A stretch of DNA of 64,000 nucleotides from an uncultured Bacilli bacterium (GCA_934096015.1 CAKOLD010000001.1:1-64000), one strand, 5' to 3'. Shown: positions 35,885 to 45,442, counted from the first letter of the stretch. Translations and numbers: made by a program. The notes: generated from the letters alone by a model not told the origin.

Positions 35885-37162
35885 ATGAGAATAATAGAAT
35901 TAAAGATTGAAGAATTCGACGAATATTCATTAAATAGTAAACTAGGAAACTATTGCCAAACCTCTCTTTATGCTAAAGTAATGGGAGAATTGGGTTTTGA
36001 TTATGATTATATAGCAATGATCGACGATACTAGAGAAATTGTCGCAGCCTCTTTAATACTTTACAAAAAAATTGGAATCTTCTATAAATATGCATACGCA
36101 CCAAAAGGTTTTTTAATTGACTATGAAGATGAAGAATTATTAAAAACTTTTATTAAATTATTAAAAAGTTACTACAAAAAAAGAGGTTTTGTTTTAATAA
36201 AAATCAACCCAGAAATTATCATTGGAAACTTAAATAATCAAACTTTAAAAATTACCCAAAACGATAGCAATTATTTAATTGATACCCTTAAACAACTAGG
36301 ATTTAAAAGAAGAAAAGAAGTAGACCCTTTTGATCTATTAATGCCAAGATTATCTGCATTCATAAATATCAGAGATTTTAAATTAAATGATATAGACAAA
36401 CGCATTAGAACAAAAATTAAAAATGCTCAAAATAAAGGATTAGTATTAGAAGTCGGAACAGTGGACAACATTGAAACTTTTTATGGTTTTGTAAAAAATA
36501 AAGTAAATAGAAGTATTGATTACTATAGAAACTTTTACAATGTATATAAAAAAGACAATAATATTGACCTCCTACTAGTAAAAATTGACTACGAAGCATA
36601 TTTAGAAAATGCTAAAAATAAATACCAAGAAGAATTAAATAGAAATGCAGAATATAACGAAAAAATCAAAAATGATCCAAGCGACAAAAACATGAATGAA
36701 AAAATGAATTCTGATAAAAATGTCATTGAATATAAAAAAGATTTAGTAGAAGCAACTGAAGGACTAAAAAACAGAAAATTTGCTTATGTTGCTGGAGCTC
36801 TTGTAATAAAATATAAAGACAAGGTTAGTATTCTTGCTAGTGGCTACGACCCTAAATATAAAGATTCTAATGCAAATTATTTTCTACATAATGAAATAAT
36901 TGAAAGATATAAAAGTGACTATGATTATTTAGATATGGGAGGAATTGGTGGAGACTTCTCAGAAGATAGTAGATACTATGGATTAGATAAATTTAAACTG
37001 AATTTTAATCCAGAAGTTGTAGAATATATTGGAGAATTTGATTTAATAACTAATAAATTTGCCTTTAAAAGTTTAGAAAGTAATAATACTTTAGAAGCTG
37101 AATTTTTAAAATCTAAACCCTCTGGAAAAATAACTAAAGAAGAAAAAAATGAAAATAGCTAA
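35885..37162 (+). CDS. FemX/MurM-type peptidoglycan branch peptidyltransferase
   Basis: A 425-residue FemABX-family protein. These enzymes use aminoacyl-tRNA to add amino acids to the stem-peptide lysine of lipid II, making peptidoglycan cross-bridges. Seen here are the N-terminal GNAT-like fold with YCQTSLYAKVMGELGFDY, the YAYAPKGFLIDYED segment, DPFDLLMPRLS, the LNDIDKRIRTKIKNAQNKGL block and the long coiled-coil insert (about 235-295). The second GNAT domain ends DYLDMGGIGGDFSED and YYGLDKFKLNFNPEVVEYIGEF, a near-universal Fem signature. The ATG at 35885 follows AAGGAAGGTG. Which amino acid it adds cannot be read from sequence. Confidence 0.9.
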   Translation: MRIIELKIEEFDEYSLNSKLGNYCQTSLYAKVMGELGFDYDYIAMIDDTREIVAASLILYKKIGIFYKYAYAPKGFLIDYEDEELLKTFIKLLKSYYKKRGFVLIKINPEIIIGNLNNQTLKITQNDSNYLIDTLKQLGFKRRKEVDPFDLLMPRLSAFINIRDFKLNDIDKRIRTKIKNAQNKGLVLEVGTVDNIETFYGFVKNKVNRSIDYYRNFYNVYKKDNNIDLLLVKIDYEAYLENAKNKYQEELNRNAEYNEKIKNDPSDKNMNEKMNSDKNVIEYKKDLVEATEGLKNRKFAYVAGALVIKYKDKVSILASGYDPKYKDSNANYFLHNEIIERYKSDYDYLDMGGIGGDFSEDSRYYGLDKFKLNFNPEVVEYIGEFDLITNKFAFKSLESNNTLEAEFLKSKPSGKITKEEKNENS

Positions 37163-37182
37163 AATAATAGCTATTTTTATTA
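37153..37182 (+). terminator. terminator after the Fem-type gene
   Basis: AAATAGCTA / TAGCTATTT (9 bp, 6-base loop) then TTAT on the plus strand; it begins in the last codons of the gene. Confidence 0.7.
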
Positions 37183-37183
37183 T

Positions 37184-37215
37184 ATAAAAAAACTCTAATT
37201 AACAAAATTAGAGTT
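37184..37215 (-). terminator. terminator after typA
   Basis: AACTCTAAT / ATTAGAGTT (9 bp, 7-base loop) followed by TTTTTTTATATAA on the minus strand, seven bases after the typA stop. Confidence 0.85.
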
Positions 37216-37222
37216 TATTAAA

Positions 37223-39028
37223 CTAATTACGATTCTCTCTATAACGATCTTTTGGGTCTAAAATTGCTTTTCTTATTCTGATATCATCAGGAGTAATTTC
37301 TACATACTCATCATCTTCTATAAATTCTAAAGCTTCTTCTAGTGAAAAAGTTTTTGGAGTAATTAATTGAATTGCATCGTCGCTACCACTAGCACGAGTG
37401 TTAGTTAATTGTTTATTTTTACATGGATTAACATTTAAATCATTTTCTCTATTATTTATACCAATTACCATTCCAACATAAACATCAGTAGCTGGCCCAA
37501 CAATCAATGTTCCTCTATCTTGAAGATTCCATAATGAATACCCTAAAGTTTTTCCATTTTCCATAGAAACTAATACACCATTTTTTCTTGTAGTTAATGC
37601 ACCAGCATATGGTTTATAATCTTCAAAACTTCTAACCATAACGCCTTCACCTTTAGTATTTGTTATAAAGGCACTTCTATATCCGATCAACCCTCTAGTA
37701 GGAACAGAAAATTCTAAATGAGTATAATTATCATCAGTTGTTTGCATACTTTGCAATAAACCTTTTCTTTCCTGTAAATCATTGATAATCGTACTAGCAT
37801 AATCACTTGGACAATTTACAATAACTTTTTCAAATGGCTCATATTTTTTACCATCTATTTCTTTTATTAAAACTTGAGGTTTTGAAACTGATAGCTCATA
37901 CCCTTCACGTCTCATATTTTCCAACAATACAGATAAATGAAGTTCTCCACGTCCACTAACTTTAAAACCATCGCTGTTTTCTAGTTCTTCTACTTCAAGT
38001 CCAACATTCGTTTCTAACTCTTTATCCAATCTTTCTTTTATGTGCCTATTAGTTAAATATTTTCCACTTCTTCCAGCAAATGGACTATTATTAACTAAAA
38101 AATTCATAGAAAGTGTTGGTTTATCAATATGGATTGGAGGTAATGGATTTGGTTTACCTAAACTACATACAGTGTCTCCAATACTTATACTAGAACAACC
38201 AGCAATAGTAACAATATCTCCATAATAAGCTTCTTTTTTTTCAACACGATTTATTCCTTCATTAACAAATAACTTACTTACTTTAAAAGAAGTTTCCTTA
38301 CCATCATTACTTATTAATGTTACAGTTTGACCACTTACAATTTTACCCTTATTAATTCTTCCAATACCTAATCTTCCAATATAATCGTCATAATCTAAAG
38401 AACTTATTTGTAATTGTAAATCGTCATTTTCATCACCTTCAAAAGGTCTAACTTGTGTTAATACAGTATCAAGCAAAGGTTGGATAGTATCCTCCATTTT
38501 ATTCAGATCCAAAGTTGATTTACCTTCTTTAGCAATACCATAAACTATTGGAAAATCTAATTGTTCATCAGTAGCATTTAAATCACAAAATAAATCAAAA
38601 GTCATATTAACAACTTCTTCAGGTCTAGCATCCTTTTTATCAATTTTATTAATAAATAATATTGGCTTTAAATTTTGTTCCAAAGCCTTATTCAAAACAA
38701 ATCTAGTTTGAGGCATAGGACCTTCCGCACTATCAACAATTAAAATAACAGTATCAACAGTCTTAATAACTCTTTCAACTTCACTTGAAAAATCAGCATG
38801 ACCTGGAGTATCAACAATATTTATTTTATAATCTTTATAACGAATCGCACAATTTTTAGAATAAATAGTAATTCCTCTTTCTCTTTCCAAATCATTACTA
38901 TCCATTACACAGTCAACAACTTCTTCATTTTCTCTAAAAACACCATTTTGTTCTAACAACGCATCAACCAAAGTACTTTTACCAGCATCAACGTGTGCTA
39001 CAACCGCAACATTTATAATTTTATCCAT
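37223..39028 (-). CDS. typA: ribosome-associated GTPase TypA/BipA
   Basis: A 601-residue translational GTPase of the EF-G-like family, implicated in 50S assembly and cold or stress adaptation. G motifs are AHVDAGKST at 11-19, DTPGH at 73-77 and NKID at 127-130, with RGITIYSKN as switch I. The C-terminal TypA-specific part includes VPTRGLIGYRSAFITNTKGEG and the basic DPKDRYRENRN tail. It is monocistronic, with its own promoter and terminator, and converges with the Fem-type gene. Confidence 0.97.
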   Translation of the reverse strand: MDKIINVAVVAHVDAGKSTLVDALLEQNGVFRENEEVVDCVMDSNDLERERGITIYSKNCAIRYKDYKINIVDTPGHADFSSEVERVIKTVDTVILIVDSAEGPMPQTRFVLNKALEQNLKPILFINKIDKKDARPEEVVNMTFDLFCDLNATDEQLDFPIVYGIAKEGKSTLDLNKMEDTIQPLLDTVLTQVRPFEGDENDDLQLQISSLDYDDYIGRLGIGRINKGKIVSGQTVTLISNDGKETSFKVSKLFVNEGINRVEKKEAYYGDIVTIAGCSSISIGDTVCSLGKPNPLPPIHIDKPTLSMNFLVNNSPFAGRSGKYLTNRHIKERLDKELETNVGLEVEELENSDGFKVSGRGELHLSVLLENMRREGYELSVSKPQVLIKEIDGKKYEPFEKVIVNCPSDYASTIINDLQERKGLLQSMQTTDDNYTHLEFSVPTRGLIGYRSAFITNTKGEGVMVRSFEDYKPYAGALTTRKNGVLVSMENGKTLGYSLWNLQDRGTLIVGPATDVYVGMVIGINNRENDLNVNPCKNKQLTNTRASGSDDAIQLITPKTFSLEEALEFIEDDEYVEITPDDIRIRKAILDPKDRYRENRN

Positions 39029-39057
39029 AGAAACACTTCCTTTTTAATAACCAGTTA

Positions 39058-39086
39058 ATAATACTACAAAATATAAAACTTTGCAA
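39058..39086 (-). promoter_or_regulatory. promoter of typA
   Basis: TTGCAA (39081-39086), 17 bases, TATTAT (39058-39063) on the minus strand, 30 bases before the start. Confidence 0.75.
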
Positions 39087-39220
39087 TATTTACACAAATA
39101 TCTATTTAAATTAATGTTTTTAATTAGGCTATTATATTGCCGAAAAAATAAAAAGTCAAACAAAAAAATTTTACCTTAATGTAAATGCAACATAATATCA
39201 GATATTTTTAATAAAATAAA

Positions 39221-39249
39221 TTGAATTAAAATTTTAGGTAGTATATAAT
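39221..39249 (+). promoter_or_regulatory. promoter of the YfhO gene
   Basis: TTGAAT (39221-39226), 17 bases, perfect TATAAT (39244-39249) on the plus strand. The rest of the 39087-39220 gap is AT-rich and I see nothing else in it. Confidence 0.8.
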
Positions 39250-39265
39250 CAAATTAGGTGATACG

Positions 39266-41836
39266 ATGCTCAAAAAAATTGGTAATAATATTAAAAAAAA
39301 TAAAGATATATATTTAACATTTCTAATTGGAATAGCTATTATTTCAATTATATATTTTTTACAAAAAATTTCTCCATTCGGAGAAAATTCTACTTTAACA
39401 GTTGATTTTTATCATCAGTACGGCCCAATGTTAGCAGAATTATACAATAGAATAAATACAGGAAAAAATCTCATATATTCCTTTACCATGTCTATGGGAT
39501 TACCATTTTTTAGAAATTTTTTAAATTATTTGTCTAGTCCTTTCAACATTCTATTACTATTATTTAAACATGAAAACTTGTTGACTGGATTTTCAATTAT
39601 AATTGGTTTAAAAGCTGTAGTAGCTTCAACTACCATGAGCTACTTTTTAAAAAAGAAATTTAATTCAAAAACGCCAGTAATAATCGCTTTAGGTTTACTA
39701 TATGGATTTAATGCATATTTTACTGCTTATTATTGGAATATAATGTGGCTTGATGGTTTAGTATTTCTACCACTAATCACTAAAGGAATTGAAGATTTAA
39801 TTGATGACGATAAAAATCTACTTTATATTTTAAGTCTAGCAACCATGATAATTGCTAATTATTTCATAGCATATATGATTTGTATATATAGTGTTATCTA
39901 TTTTGCAATTTATTTATTTATTAACAAAAAAAATCTTAAGTATAAAAAAATAATAAAAAAAATATTTGTCTTTTGCCTTTCATCACTTTTAGCAGGTACT
40001 CTAACAGCTGTTTTAACACTACCACTTGCAAGTAGCTTAACCTCAACTAGTGCTACAAATGACACAATGCCTTTTACAAGATATTATAATTTTAACTTAC
40101 TAGAATTTTTAATCAGTCATTTATCTGGGTCCACAAAATCCGTATTTGCTTCTGATATTACAAATGCTCCTAATATATCTTGTGGAATAATTTGTTTAGC
40201 ATTGCTAATTTTATTTTACACTAATCCAAAAATTCATATAAAAATTAAAATAGCTTACTTCATAATACTAGGGATACTAATAGCAAGTTTTTTCTACGCA
40301 CCTTTAGATTATATATGGCATGCTTTCCATGTCCCTAACGACTTACCCTATAGATTTTCATTTTTATATTCTTTTACTTTACTAATTATATGTTCTTACT
40401 CACTTTTAAAAATTAAAGATAATAAAATTATTTTTGTATTTATTTCATATCTATTATGTTTAGGATTTTTAATATTTGTGAAAATTTTAGACACCGAACA
40501 AATAACTAATAATTTATTATTAATAAATATCATCCTAATTTCTATTTATTTTCTTATATACACAATTCACCATTTTTATCCTAAAGTTCAAAAATTAATG
40601 TATATTATATTTATCCTAACAATATCACTGGAATGTATAATAAAAACTAATTCAAATTGGTCAATAGATCAAAAAATAAGTGATTTTTATGATGATTATA
40701 ATCAAACTCAAAATATTTTAAATTTTATAAAAGATAATAACAGTGATAACAATGAAAGTATATTCTATAGAGTAGAAAAAACAAATATGTTAACCTTTAA
40801 TGATTCTTCTTGGTACAACTATTATGGTATCACTTCATTTAGCTCAATGATCTATGAAAATTTGGCAAAAATGCAAAGAGATCTAGGAATGCCAGGGAAT
40901 GAAATAAATAGTTTTTACTATAAACCAAATACGCCAATATATAATCTAATGTTTAATCTAAAATATACACTTGGAGATAATCACGATTACCTTCATTATA
41001 AAAACATTTTAATAAATAATAAAGAACCTATATATAAAACAAATTTTTATAACAATTTATTTTATGTTTCAAATCACAATATCAAAAACTGGAAATTAAC
41101 TGAAAAAGATCCAATAAGAAATCAAAACAACTTTATAGAATATACAACAGGAATCAAAAACACATTCGAAAAAAAATCTGTAGAAAACAAAAATATAATA
41201 GAACAAAAAAATAATATAACATTAATAAAATATGAATTTGCTAACTCATTTACTAATAATTACATTTATCTAAGTGATAATAATATTGATTTTTTCATAA
41301 TTAATAATATTTTGTATACCACAAATGATAATCAAGAAAATTTAAATATTATTTTTCCACAATTATCTTACTATAACACCGTAGATTACACTGAAAAAAG
41401 ACTTTTAACTTTTTACAGTGATGACGAAAATATAGAAGTTTACGTAGGATATAATTATTACCATAATAATGATATAACACTTTATAACTTAAATGAATCT
41501 AAATTTTCTGATGCAGTAGCTAAATTATCTGACACAAAAATAAATATTATTAAATTTGCCGAATCAAATATAATTTTAACTACAAACTTAAAAAAAGATG
41601 AAACAATATATTCATCAATACCATATGACAAAGGATGGGAAGTATACGTAAATTCTAAAAAAATAGAAACTTATAAAATAGCAGATACATTATTAGGATT
41701 CGATATAAAACAAGGAAATCATACGATAGAATTAAAATATAAACCGCACAATTACAAATATGGTTTAATAATAACATTAACATCAACAATTATTCTCTTT
41801 ATCAGTCAATGGAAATGGAAAAGGAAATTGCAATAA
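39266..41836 (+). CDS. YfhO-family multi-pass membrane protein
   Basis: An 856-residue protein with about a dozen membrane helices in the first 450 residues and one more at the very end. The large part between them (about 460-830) is extracytoplasmic. The family pattern is clear: FYHQYGPMLAELYNRINTGKNLIYSF, YLSSPFNILLLLF, GFNAYFTAYYWNIMWLDGLVFLPL and LPYRFSFLYSFTLL. The C-terminal Y-S-I-P-Y-D-K-G-W-E-V-Y motif with G-N-H-T-I-E-L-K-Y-K-P-H follows. YfhO proteins are GT-C-like and Bacillus members are needed for sugar decoration of lipoteichoic acid; other relatives act on unknown polymers. GGTGATACG precedes the ATG. It is the first gene of the surface region here. Confidence 0.88.
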   Translation: MLKKIGNNIKKNKDIYLTFLIGIAIISIIYFLQKISPFGENSTLTVDFYHQYGPMLAELYNRINTGKNLIYSFTMSMGLPFFRNFLNYLSSPFNILLLLFKHENLLTGFSIIIGLKAVVASTTMSYFLKKKFNSKTPVIIALGLLYGFNAYFTAYYWNIMWLDGLVFLPLITKGIEDLIDDDKNLLYILSLATMIIANYFIAYMICIYSVIYFAIYLFINKKNLKYKKIIKKIFVFCLSSLLAGTLTAVLTLPLASSLTSTSATNDTMPFTRYYNFNLLEFLISHLSGSTKSVFASDITNAPNISCGIICLALLILFYTNPKIHIKIKIAYFIILGILIASFFYAPLDYIWHAFHVPNDLPYRFSFLYSFTLLIICSYSLLKIKDNKIIFVFISYLLCLGFLIFVKILDTEQITNNLLLINIILISIYFLIYTIHHFYPKVQKLMYIIFILTISLECIIKTNSNWSIDQKISDFYDDYNQTQNILNFIKDNNSDNNESIFYRVEKTNMLTFNDSSWYNYYGITSFSSMIYENLAKMQRDLGMPGNEINSFYYKPNTPIYNLMFNLKYTLGDNHDYLHYKNILINNKEPIYKTNFYNNLFYVSNHNIKNWKLTEKDPIRNQNNFIEYTTGIKNTFEKKSVENKNIIEQKNNITLIKYEFANSFTNNYIYLSDNNIDFFIINNILYTTNDNQENLNIIFPQLSYYNTVDYTEKRLLTFYSDDENIEVYVGYNYYHNNDITLYNLNESKFSDAVAKLSDTKINIIKFAESNIILTTNLKKDETIYSSIPYDKGWEVYVNSKKIETYKIADTLLGFDIKQGNHTIELKYKPHNYKYGLIITLTSTIILFISQWKWKRKLQ

Positions 41837-41854
41837 TCAATTTCCTTCTTTTTT
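41821..41854. terminator. shared bidirectional terminator at the YfhO / lipid kinase junction
   Basis: AAGGAAATTG / CAATTTCCTT (10 bp, 7-base loop) with CTTTTTTT on the plus side and TTCC-rich/A tract on the other. It is formed from the last codons of both converging genes, whose stop codons sit back to back (41836/41837). The plus-strand T run is the better one. Confidence 0.75.
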
Positions 41855-42766
41855 TACAAACAATTCATCATTATATGTCGTCGGCATAAGAATTTCAAAA
41901 TCATTAATAATAGAAACAGTATAATTTAACTTAGATCTATCCAATTTTTCACCATCTATACACCAACTTTTATCTGGATAATTAGCAAATTTTAATTTAA
42001 TTTTATCAGTTTTATAAAATTCCAATCCAGAAACTTTATTAATATCATTTGTAGTTAATAATTTTAAAGTCCTAATAATATCAATTCTATTTCTAAAATT
42101 GCATAATAACACTTCAAATTCATTATCATCCAGTTTAACATCTTTATAAAAATTATTTATTCCAGCTATTCTGTTAGCATTACTAATTAACATAAAAGAA
42201 TAATAACCAGTTTTTTCAATTCCATTAATTTCATAAGTTAAATTATATAATTTTACCGGTTTAAAAAAATCTTTTATACCCTCTATTAAATAAGCCAAAT
42301 AGCCAATTTTCTTTTTTAAATATCTTGGAGTTTCATAAGCAACGGTTACAAATTTTCCCAATCCTGCAACATATACAAATGGTCTATCATTTATAGAACA
42401 TATATCAATTTTTTTAACTTCACCGTTTAAAGCAAGGAGTAAATTTTTTTGGAAATTTTTTGTATAACCAAACATTTTTCCTACATCATTAGTAGTTCCA
42501 ACGGGAATGTGGCATACAATTAATCTATCTTTTCTAAGCAAATTACCTGTTACAACTTCATTAAAAGTTCCATCTCCACCTATAGAAAAAACAACATCAA
42601 CTTTATCTAAGTGACTTACTATTTCCTTAGCATGGCCAGCATATTTAGTAGGAATAAATTTTGGTAAATAATTAAATTTACTCAAATATTTTTTACAAAG
42701 TTTTAAATTATCTTTATTTAAGGTGTGTCCGCTATTAGGGTTGTATATGACTACACATGTTTTCAT
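41837..42766 (-). CDS. diacylglycerol kinase-like lipid kinase
   Basis: A 309-residue member of the DagK/YegS/BmrU group. Evidence: VVIYNPNSGHTLNK at the start, the nucleotide motif SIGGDGTFNEVVTG (61-74, GGDGT at 63-67), the HIPVGTTNDVGKMFGY segment and the DKSWCIDGEKLDRSKL element near the C terminus. DagK returns diacylglycerol, released by lipoteichoic acid synthesis, to phosphatidic acid; other members phosphorylate different lipids. The ATG at 42766 has GGTGATACAA upstream; an earlier in-frame start is unsupported. It lies between the YfhO gene and the collagen-like gene but on the other strand. Confidence 0.85.
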   Translation of the reverse strand: MKTCVVIYNPNSGHTLNKDNLKLCKKYLSKFNYLPKFIPTKYAGHAKEIVSHLDKVDVVFSIGGDGTFNEVVTGNLLRKDRLIVCHIPVGTTNDVGKMFGYTKNFQKNLLLALNGEVKKIDICSINDRPFVYVAGLGKFVTVAYETPRYLKKKIGYLAYLIEGIKDFFKPVKLYNLTYEINGIEKTGYYSFMLISNANRIAGINNFYKDVKLDDNEFEVLLCNFRNRIDIIRTLKLLTTNDINKVSGLEFYKTDKIKLKFANYPDKSWCIDGEKLDRSKLNYTVSIINDFEILMPTTYNDELFVKKEGN

Positions 42767-42879
42767 TTGTATCACCACGTAAATTATAAATTTCATTTTT
42801 TAATAAGTCAAACATTTTCGGTTAATAGCCGTAATCTTTTTATTTGCAAAACATAAAATGTAAAGAAGGGAGTAAATCA

Positions 42880-43989
42880 TTGAATAATTGTGATATAAGA
42901 AAAAATCCATCATGTTGTAATAATTTTCCTAATCCTCAAATAGGACCTACGGGACCTACAGGGCCTTTTGGACCAACAGGTCCTCAAGGTATTCAAGGCA
43001 TTCAAGGTATTCCAGGAGAAACTGGACCTACGGGACCTCAAGGTATTCAAGGAATCCAGGGTATTCAAGGTATTCCGGGAGCTGTTGGAGCAACAGGACC
43101 TACGGGACCAACGGGACCTCAAGGAACTGCTGGAACTCAAGGAGTTACTGGTCCGACTGGACCTCAGGGAGAAACAGGACCTACGGGACCAACGGGACCT
43201 CAAGGAACTGCTGGAACTCAAGGAGCTACTGGTCCGACTGGACCTCAGGGAGAAACAGGACCAACGGGGCCAACAGGTCCTCAAGGAATAACCGGAACTC
43301 AAGGAGTCACCGGTCCGACTGGGCCTACGGGGCCAACGGGCCCAACAGGCCCTGCTGGAACTGCAGATACCATAAGTATAGGAAATGTAGAAACTGGAGA
43401 CGCAGGAACTGCAGCACAAATAACAGACACTGGAAGTGGAACTAATCACATTTTAAATTTTGTGATTCCTAAAGGCACTACTGAAACTACACAACGTAAT
43501 GCCTACCTGGTTACATTTAATGAAAACAATCAAAATCCAATAGATGTATTAAGCAACAACAAAATTCCACTTACAAAAAAAGAAATAGATATAACAAATA
43601 TAGTAACTCTAGACCCAACAGATAATACAATTCAATTTAATGTTCCGGGGTACTATCAAATCAATTTTACTGCTTTTGCATATGCAAGTGATAATGGAAG
43701 AGATTTTGATCAAACAAAAGATTTTGTATCTATCGGATTAAGAACGGCTGGTACAGACGACATATATGTTGGTGCTAGTAAATGGACAAATTCAACAATA
43801 GCCACTGAAATAACGGGCCAAGGAATAATTTCAGTACCAGATATTTCTACTCCATTTGAATTAGTAAACTTAAGCCCTAGTACTATTCACTTAACAAGTC
43901 CAGATATGAATTATATTAAATCAAGTTCATATTTTACAAACCCACTAGTAACTATTACAATTGAATACTTAGGAAGACAAAATATATAA
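42880..43989 (+). CDS. collagen-like (Gly-X-Thr) surface protein
   Basis: A 369-residue protein starting at a TTG seven bases after GAAGGGAG. Three parts: (1) about 20 residues with three cysteines ([15 protein letters not shown]); (2) an unbroken Gly-X-Y tract from about residue 22 to 165, mostly GPTGPTGPQ and GIQGIQ; (3) [20 protein letters not shown] and a C-terminal beta-rich domain of about 140 residues resembling the C1q/BclA-type trimerisation heads. There is no signal peptide, sortase motif or membrane helix, as in exosporium collagen-like proteins such as BclA. The DNA of the tract is more GC-rich than its surroundings because of Gly/Pro codons and carries an 81-bp tandem repeat. Threonines in the tract are candidate glycosylation sites; a glycosyltransferase follows. 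Confidence 0.9.
   Translation: MNNCDIRKNPSCCNNFPNPQIGPTGPTGPFGPTGPQGIQGIQGIPGETGPTGPQGIQGIQGIQGIPGAVGATGPTGPTGPQGTAGTQGVTGPTGPQGETGPTGPTGPQGTAGTQGATGPTGPQGETGPTGPTGPQGITGTQGVTGPTGPTGPTGPTGPAGTADTISIGNVETGDAGTAAQITDTGSGTNHILNFVIPKGTTETTQRNAYLVTFNENNQNPIDVLSNNKIPLTKKEIDITNIVTLDPTDNTIQFNVPGYYQINFTAFAYASDNGRDFDQTKDFVSIGLRTAGTDDIYVGASKWTNSTIATEITGQGIISVPDISTPFELVNLSPSTIHLTSPDMNYIKSSSYFTNPLVTITIEYLGRQNI
43096..43329 (+). repeat. 81-bp tandem repeat inside the collagen-like tract
   Basis: Units at 43096-43176 and 43177-43257 are nearly identical (27 codons, [16 protein letters not shown]... to QGET). A third, more diverged partial unit runs 43258-43329. The first two differ by little more than the Val/Ala codon. 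Copy-number change here would lengthen or shorten the tract in frame. Confidence 0.85.
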
Positions 43990-44010
43990 AAGAGTTTTTA
44001 ACTCTTTTTT
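43989..44010 (+). terminator. weak terminator between the collagen-like gene and the glycosyltransferase
   Basis: AAGAGTT / AACTCTT (7 bp, 3-base loop) followed by TTTT on the plus strand, directly after the stop codon. The short stem may allow partial read-through into the glycosyltransferase; no separate promoter is evident in the 44-base gap. Confidence 0.65.
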
Positions 44011-44033
44011 AAAATAAAGAAAGGAAATTTTAA

Positions 44034-45104
44034 ATGAAAATATGTGTTTACGCCATCGCTAAAAATGAAGAACAATTTGTTGATAGATGGTACAACTCAA
44101 TGAAGGAAGCAGATGAAATATATGTACTTGATACAGGTTCCACAGATAATACGGTTAAATTATTAAAAGATAAAGGAGTAATTGTAAAAATTAAAGAAAT
44201 AAATCCTTGGAGATTCGATACTGCCAGAATTGAATCTTTAAAAATGGTTCCTGAAAATACCGATTTATGTGTATGTACTGATTTAGATGAAATATTTCGT
44301 CCTGGTTGGAGAAAAGAATTAGAAAAATTGTACACAGGAAAAACAAGAGTAAGATATAATTACAATTGGAGTTTAAAAAATAATAAACCATTAGTAAATT
44401 TTTATTTAGATAACATTCATGTAAGAAAAGGATATACATGGACTCACCCAGTTCACGAGGTATTAACAAACACGGCCGACAATGAAACATTTGACACAAT
44501 TCCAACTATAATATTAGATCATTACCCTGATTCAAAAAAATCAAGAAAATCATATTTAAAATTACTTGAATTATCCGTTAAAGAAGATCCTGAAGATGAC
44601 AGAAATATGCATTACTTGGGAAGAGAATACATGTATTATCAAAAATATGATAAATGTATTAAAACTTTAAAAAAACATTTAAACCTTGAAAGTTCTAAGT
44701 GGAAAGATGAAAGAAGTGCTTCGATGAGATTTATTGCTAGAAGTTATATAGCTAAAAATAAAAACAATCTAGCTATAAAATGGTACCAAAAAGCAATCAA
44801 CGAAACACCATACTTAAGAGAGCCATTAATTGAACTAGCAATGTTATATTATAATGAAAAAAAATATTATGAGATGCTAGATCTACTAATCAAAGCCAAA
44901 ACAATTAAAAATAAAAACAAAACTTATATTAATGAACCATTTGCTTGGGATTCCACTTTAGATGATTTATTAAGTCTAGCATATTATTACTTAGGACTAT
45001 ATGAAGAAAGCATTTTTTATATAAATAAAGCCTTAAAAATCGATCCTAATAATGAAAGACTTAAAGAAAATAAAAAAATATTTTTAAACTCTCAAAATCA
45101 ATAA
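44034..45104 (+). CDS. family 2 glycosyltransferase with C-terminal TPR-like repeats
   Basis: A 356-residue protein. The N-terminal GT-A domain has ICVYAIAKNEEQFVDRWY, VLDTGSTDNTVKLL and the metal/donor motif CTDLDEIFRPGW (DLDE at 83-86). THPVHEVL and ILDHYPDSKKSRKSYLKLL complete the catalytic half, the pattern of SunS/WaaE-like GT2 enzymes. From about 190 on there are helix pairs typical of tetratricopeptide repeats (RNMHYLGREYMYYQKYDKCI, SLAYYYLGLYEESIFYINKA). TPR modules often dock a protein acceptor. It follows the collagen-like gene by 44 bases on the same strand, so glycosylating that protein is a reasonable inference. AAAGGAAA precedes the ATG. Confidence 0.85.
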   Translation: MKICVYAIAKNEEQFVDRWYNSMKEADEIYVLDTGSTDNTVKLLKDKGVIVKIKEINPWRFDTARIESLKMVPENTDLCVCTDLDEIFRPGWRKELEKLYTGKTRVRYNYNWSLKNNKPLVNFYLDNIHVRKGYTWTHPVHEVLTNTADNETFDTIPTIILDHYPDSKKSRKSYLKLLELSVKEDPEDDRNMHYLGREYMYYQKYDKCIKTLKKHLNLESSKWKDERSASMRFIARSYIAKNKNNLAIKWYQKAINETPYLREPLIELAMLYYNEKKYYEMLDLLIKAKTIKNKNKTYINEPFAWDSTLDDLLSLAYYYLGLYEESIFYINKALKIDPNNERLKENKKIFLNSQNQ

Positions 45105-45134
45105 TTTATTATTACTTACAACCGTATTATTAAA

Positions 45135-45163
45135 AAAGTAGATTCAAAGTTTCTGCTTTTTTT
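45135..45163 (+). terminator. terminator after the glycosyltransferase
   Basis: AAAGTAGA / TCTGCTTT (8 bp with one G-T pair, 9-base loop) followed by TTTT on the plus strand. The AT-rich bases 45164-45260 show nothing recognisable. Confidence 0.65.
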
Positions 45164-45260
45164 ATTTATAAATAATAATTTTTTAGTAGCATATTAAAAA
45201 TATTTTTAACATAAAATACAAAGTAATAACATATTTCTTCAATCATTTAAAGTATTTGAA

Positions 45261-45289
45261 TTGACAAAAATAACATCTTAGTGTAAAAT
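45261..45289 (+). promoter_or_regulatory. promoter of tRNA-Cys
   Basis: TTGACA (45261-45266), 17 bases, TAAAAT (45284-45289): near-consensus, 25 bases before the mature tRNA 5' end. Confidence 0.85.
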
Positions 45290-45314
45290 TAATTTACATG
45301 GATTAATTAGAAAT

Positions 45315-45389
45315 GGGTCTATAGCCAAGTGGTAAGGCATGGGACTGCAACTCCCTGATTCGTTGGTTCAAATCCGACTAGGCCCTCCA
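45315..45389 (+). tRNA. tRNA-Cys (anticodon GCA)
   Basis: A complete cloverleaf: acceptor GGGTCTA / TAGGCCC, D loop with AAGTGGTAAGG, anticodon stem GGGA / TCCC around CTGCAAC giving anticodon GCA, and T arm with GGTTCAAATCC. The discriminator base is U, the identity element for cysteine tRNA, and CCA is encoded. It is a solitary tRNA with its own promoter and terminator. Confidence 0.96.
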
Positions 45390-45400
45390 TAAATAAATTA

Positions 45401-45425
45401 AACTCGAATACTCGAGTTTTTTTTA
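45401..45425 (+). terminator. terminator after tRNA-Cys
   Basis: AACTCGA / TCGAGTT (7 bp, 4-base loop) followed by a long T run on the plus strand. Confidence 0.88.
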
Positions 45426-45442
45426 TTATTATAAATTATAGT

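Noticed and set aside
43096..43329. Possible CRISPR-like array from regular repeats
   Set aside because: Repeats are contiguous, in frame with Gly-X-Y codons and have no unique spacers.
42910..43449. Long open frame on the minus strand across the collagen tract (Ser/Arg-rich) and another on the plus strand at 42968-43291
   Set aside because: They are mirror images of the Gly-Pro-Thr repeat in other frames; composition follows codons of the collagen gene and there is no ribosome binding site.
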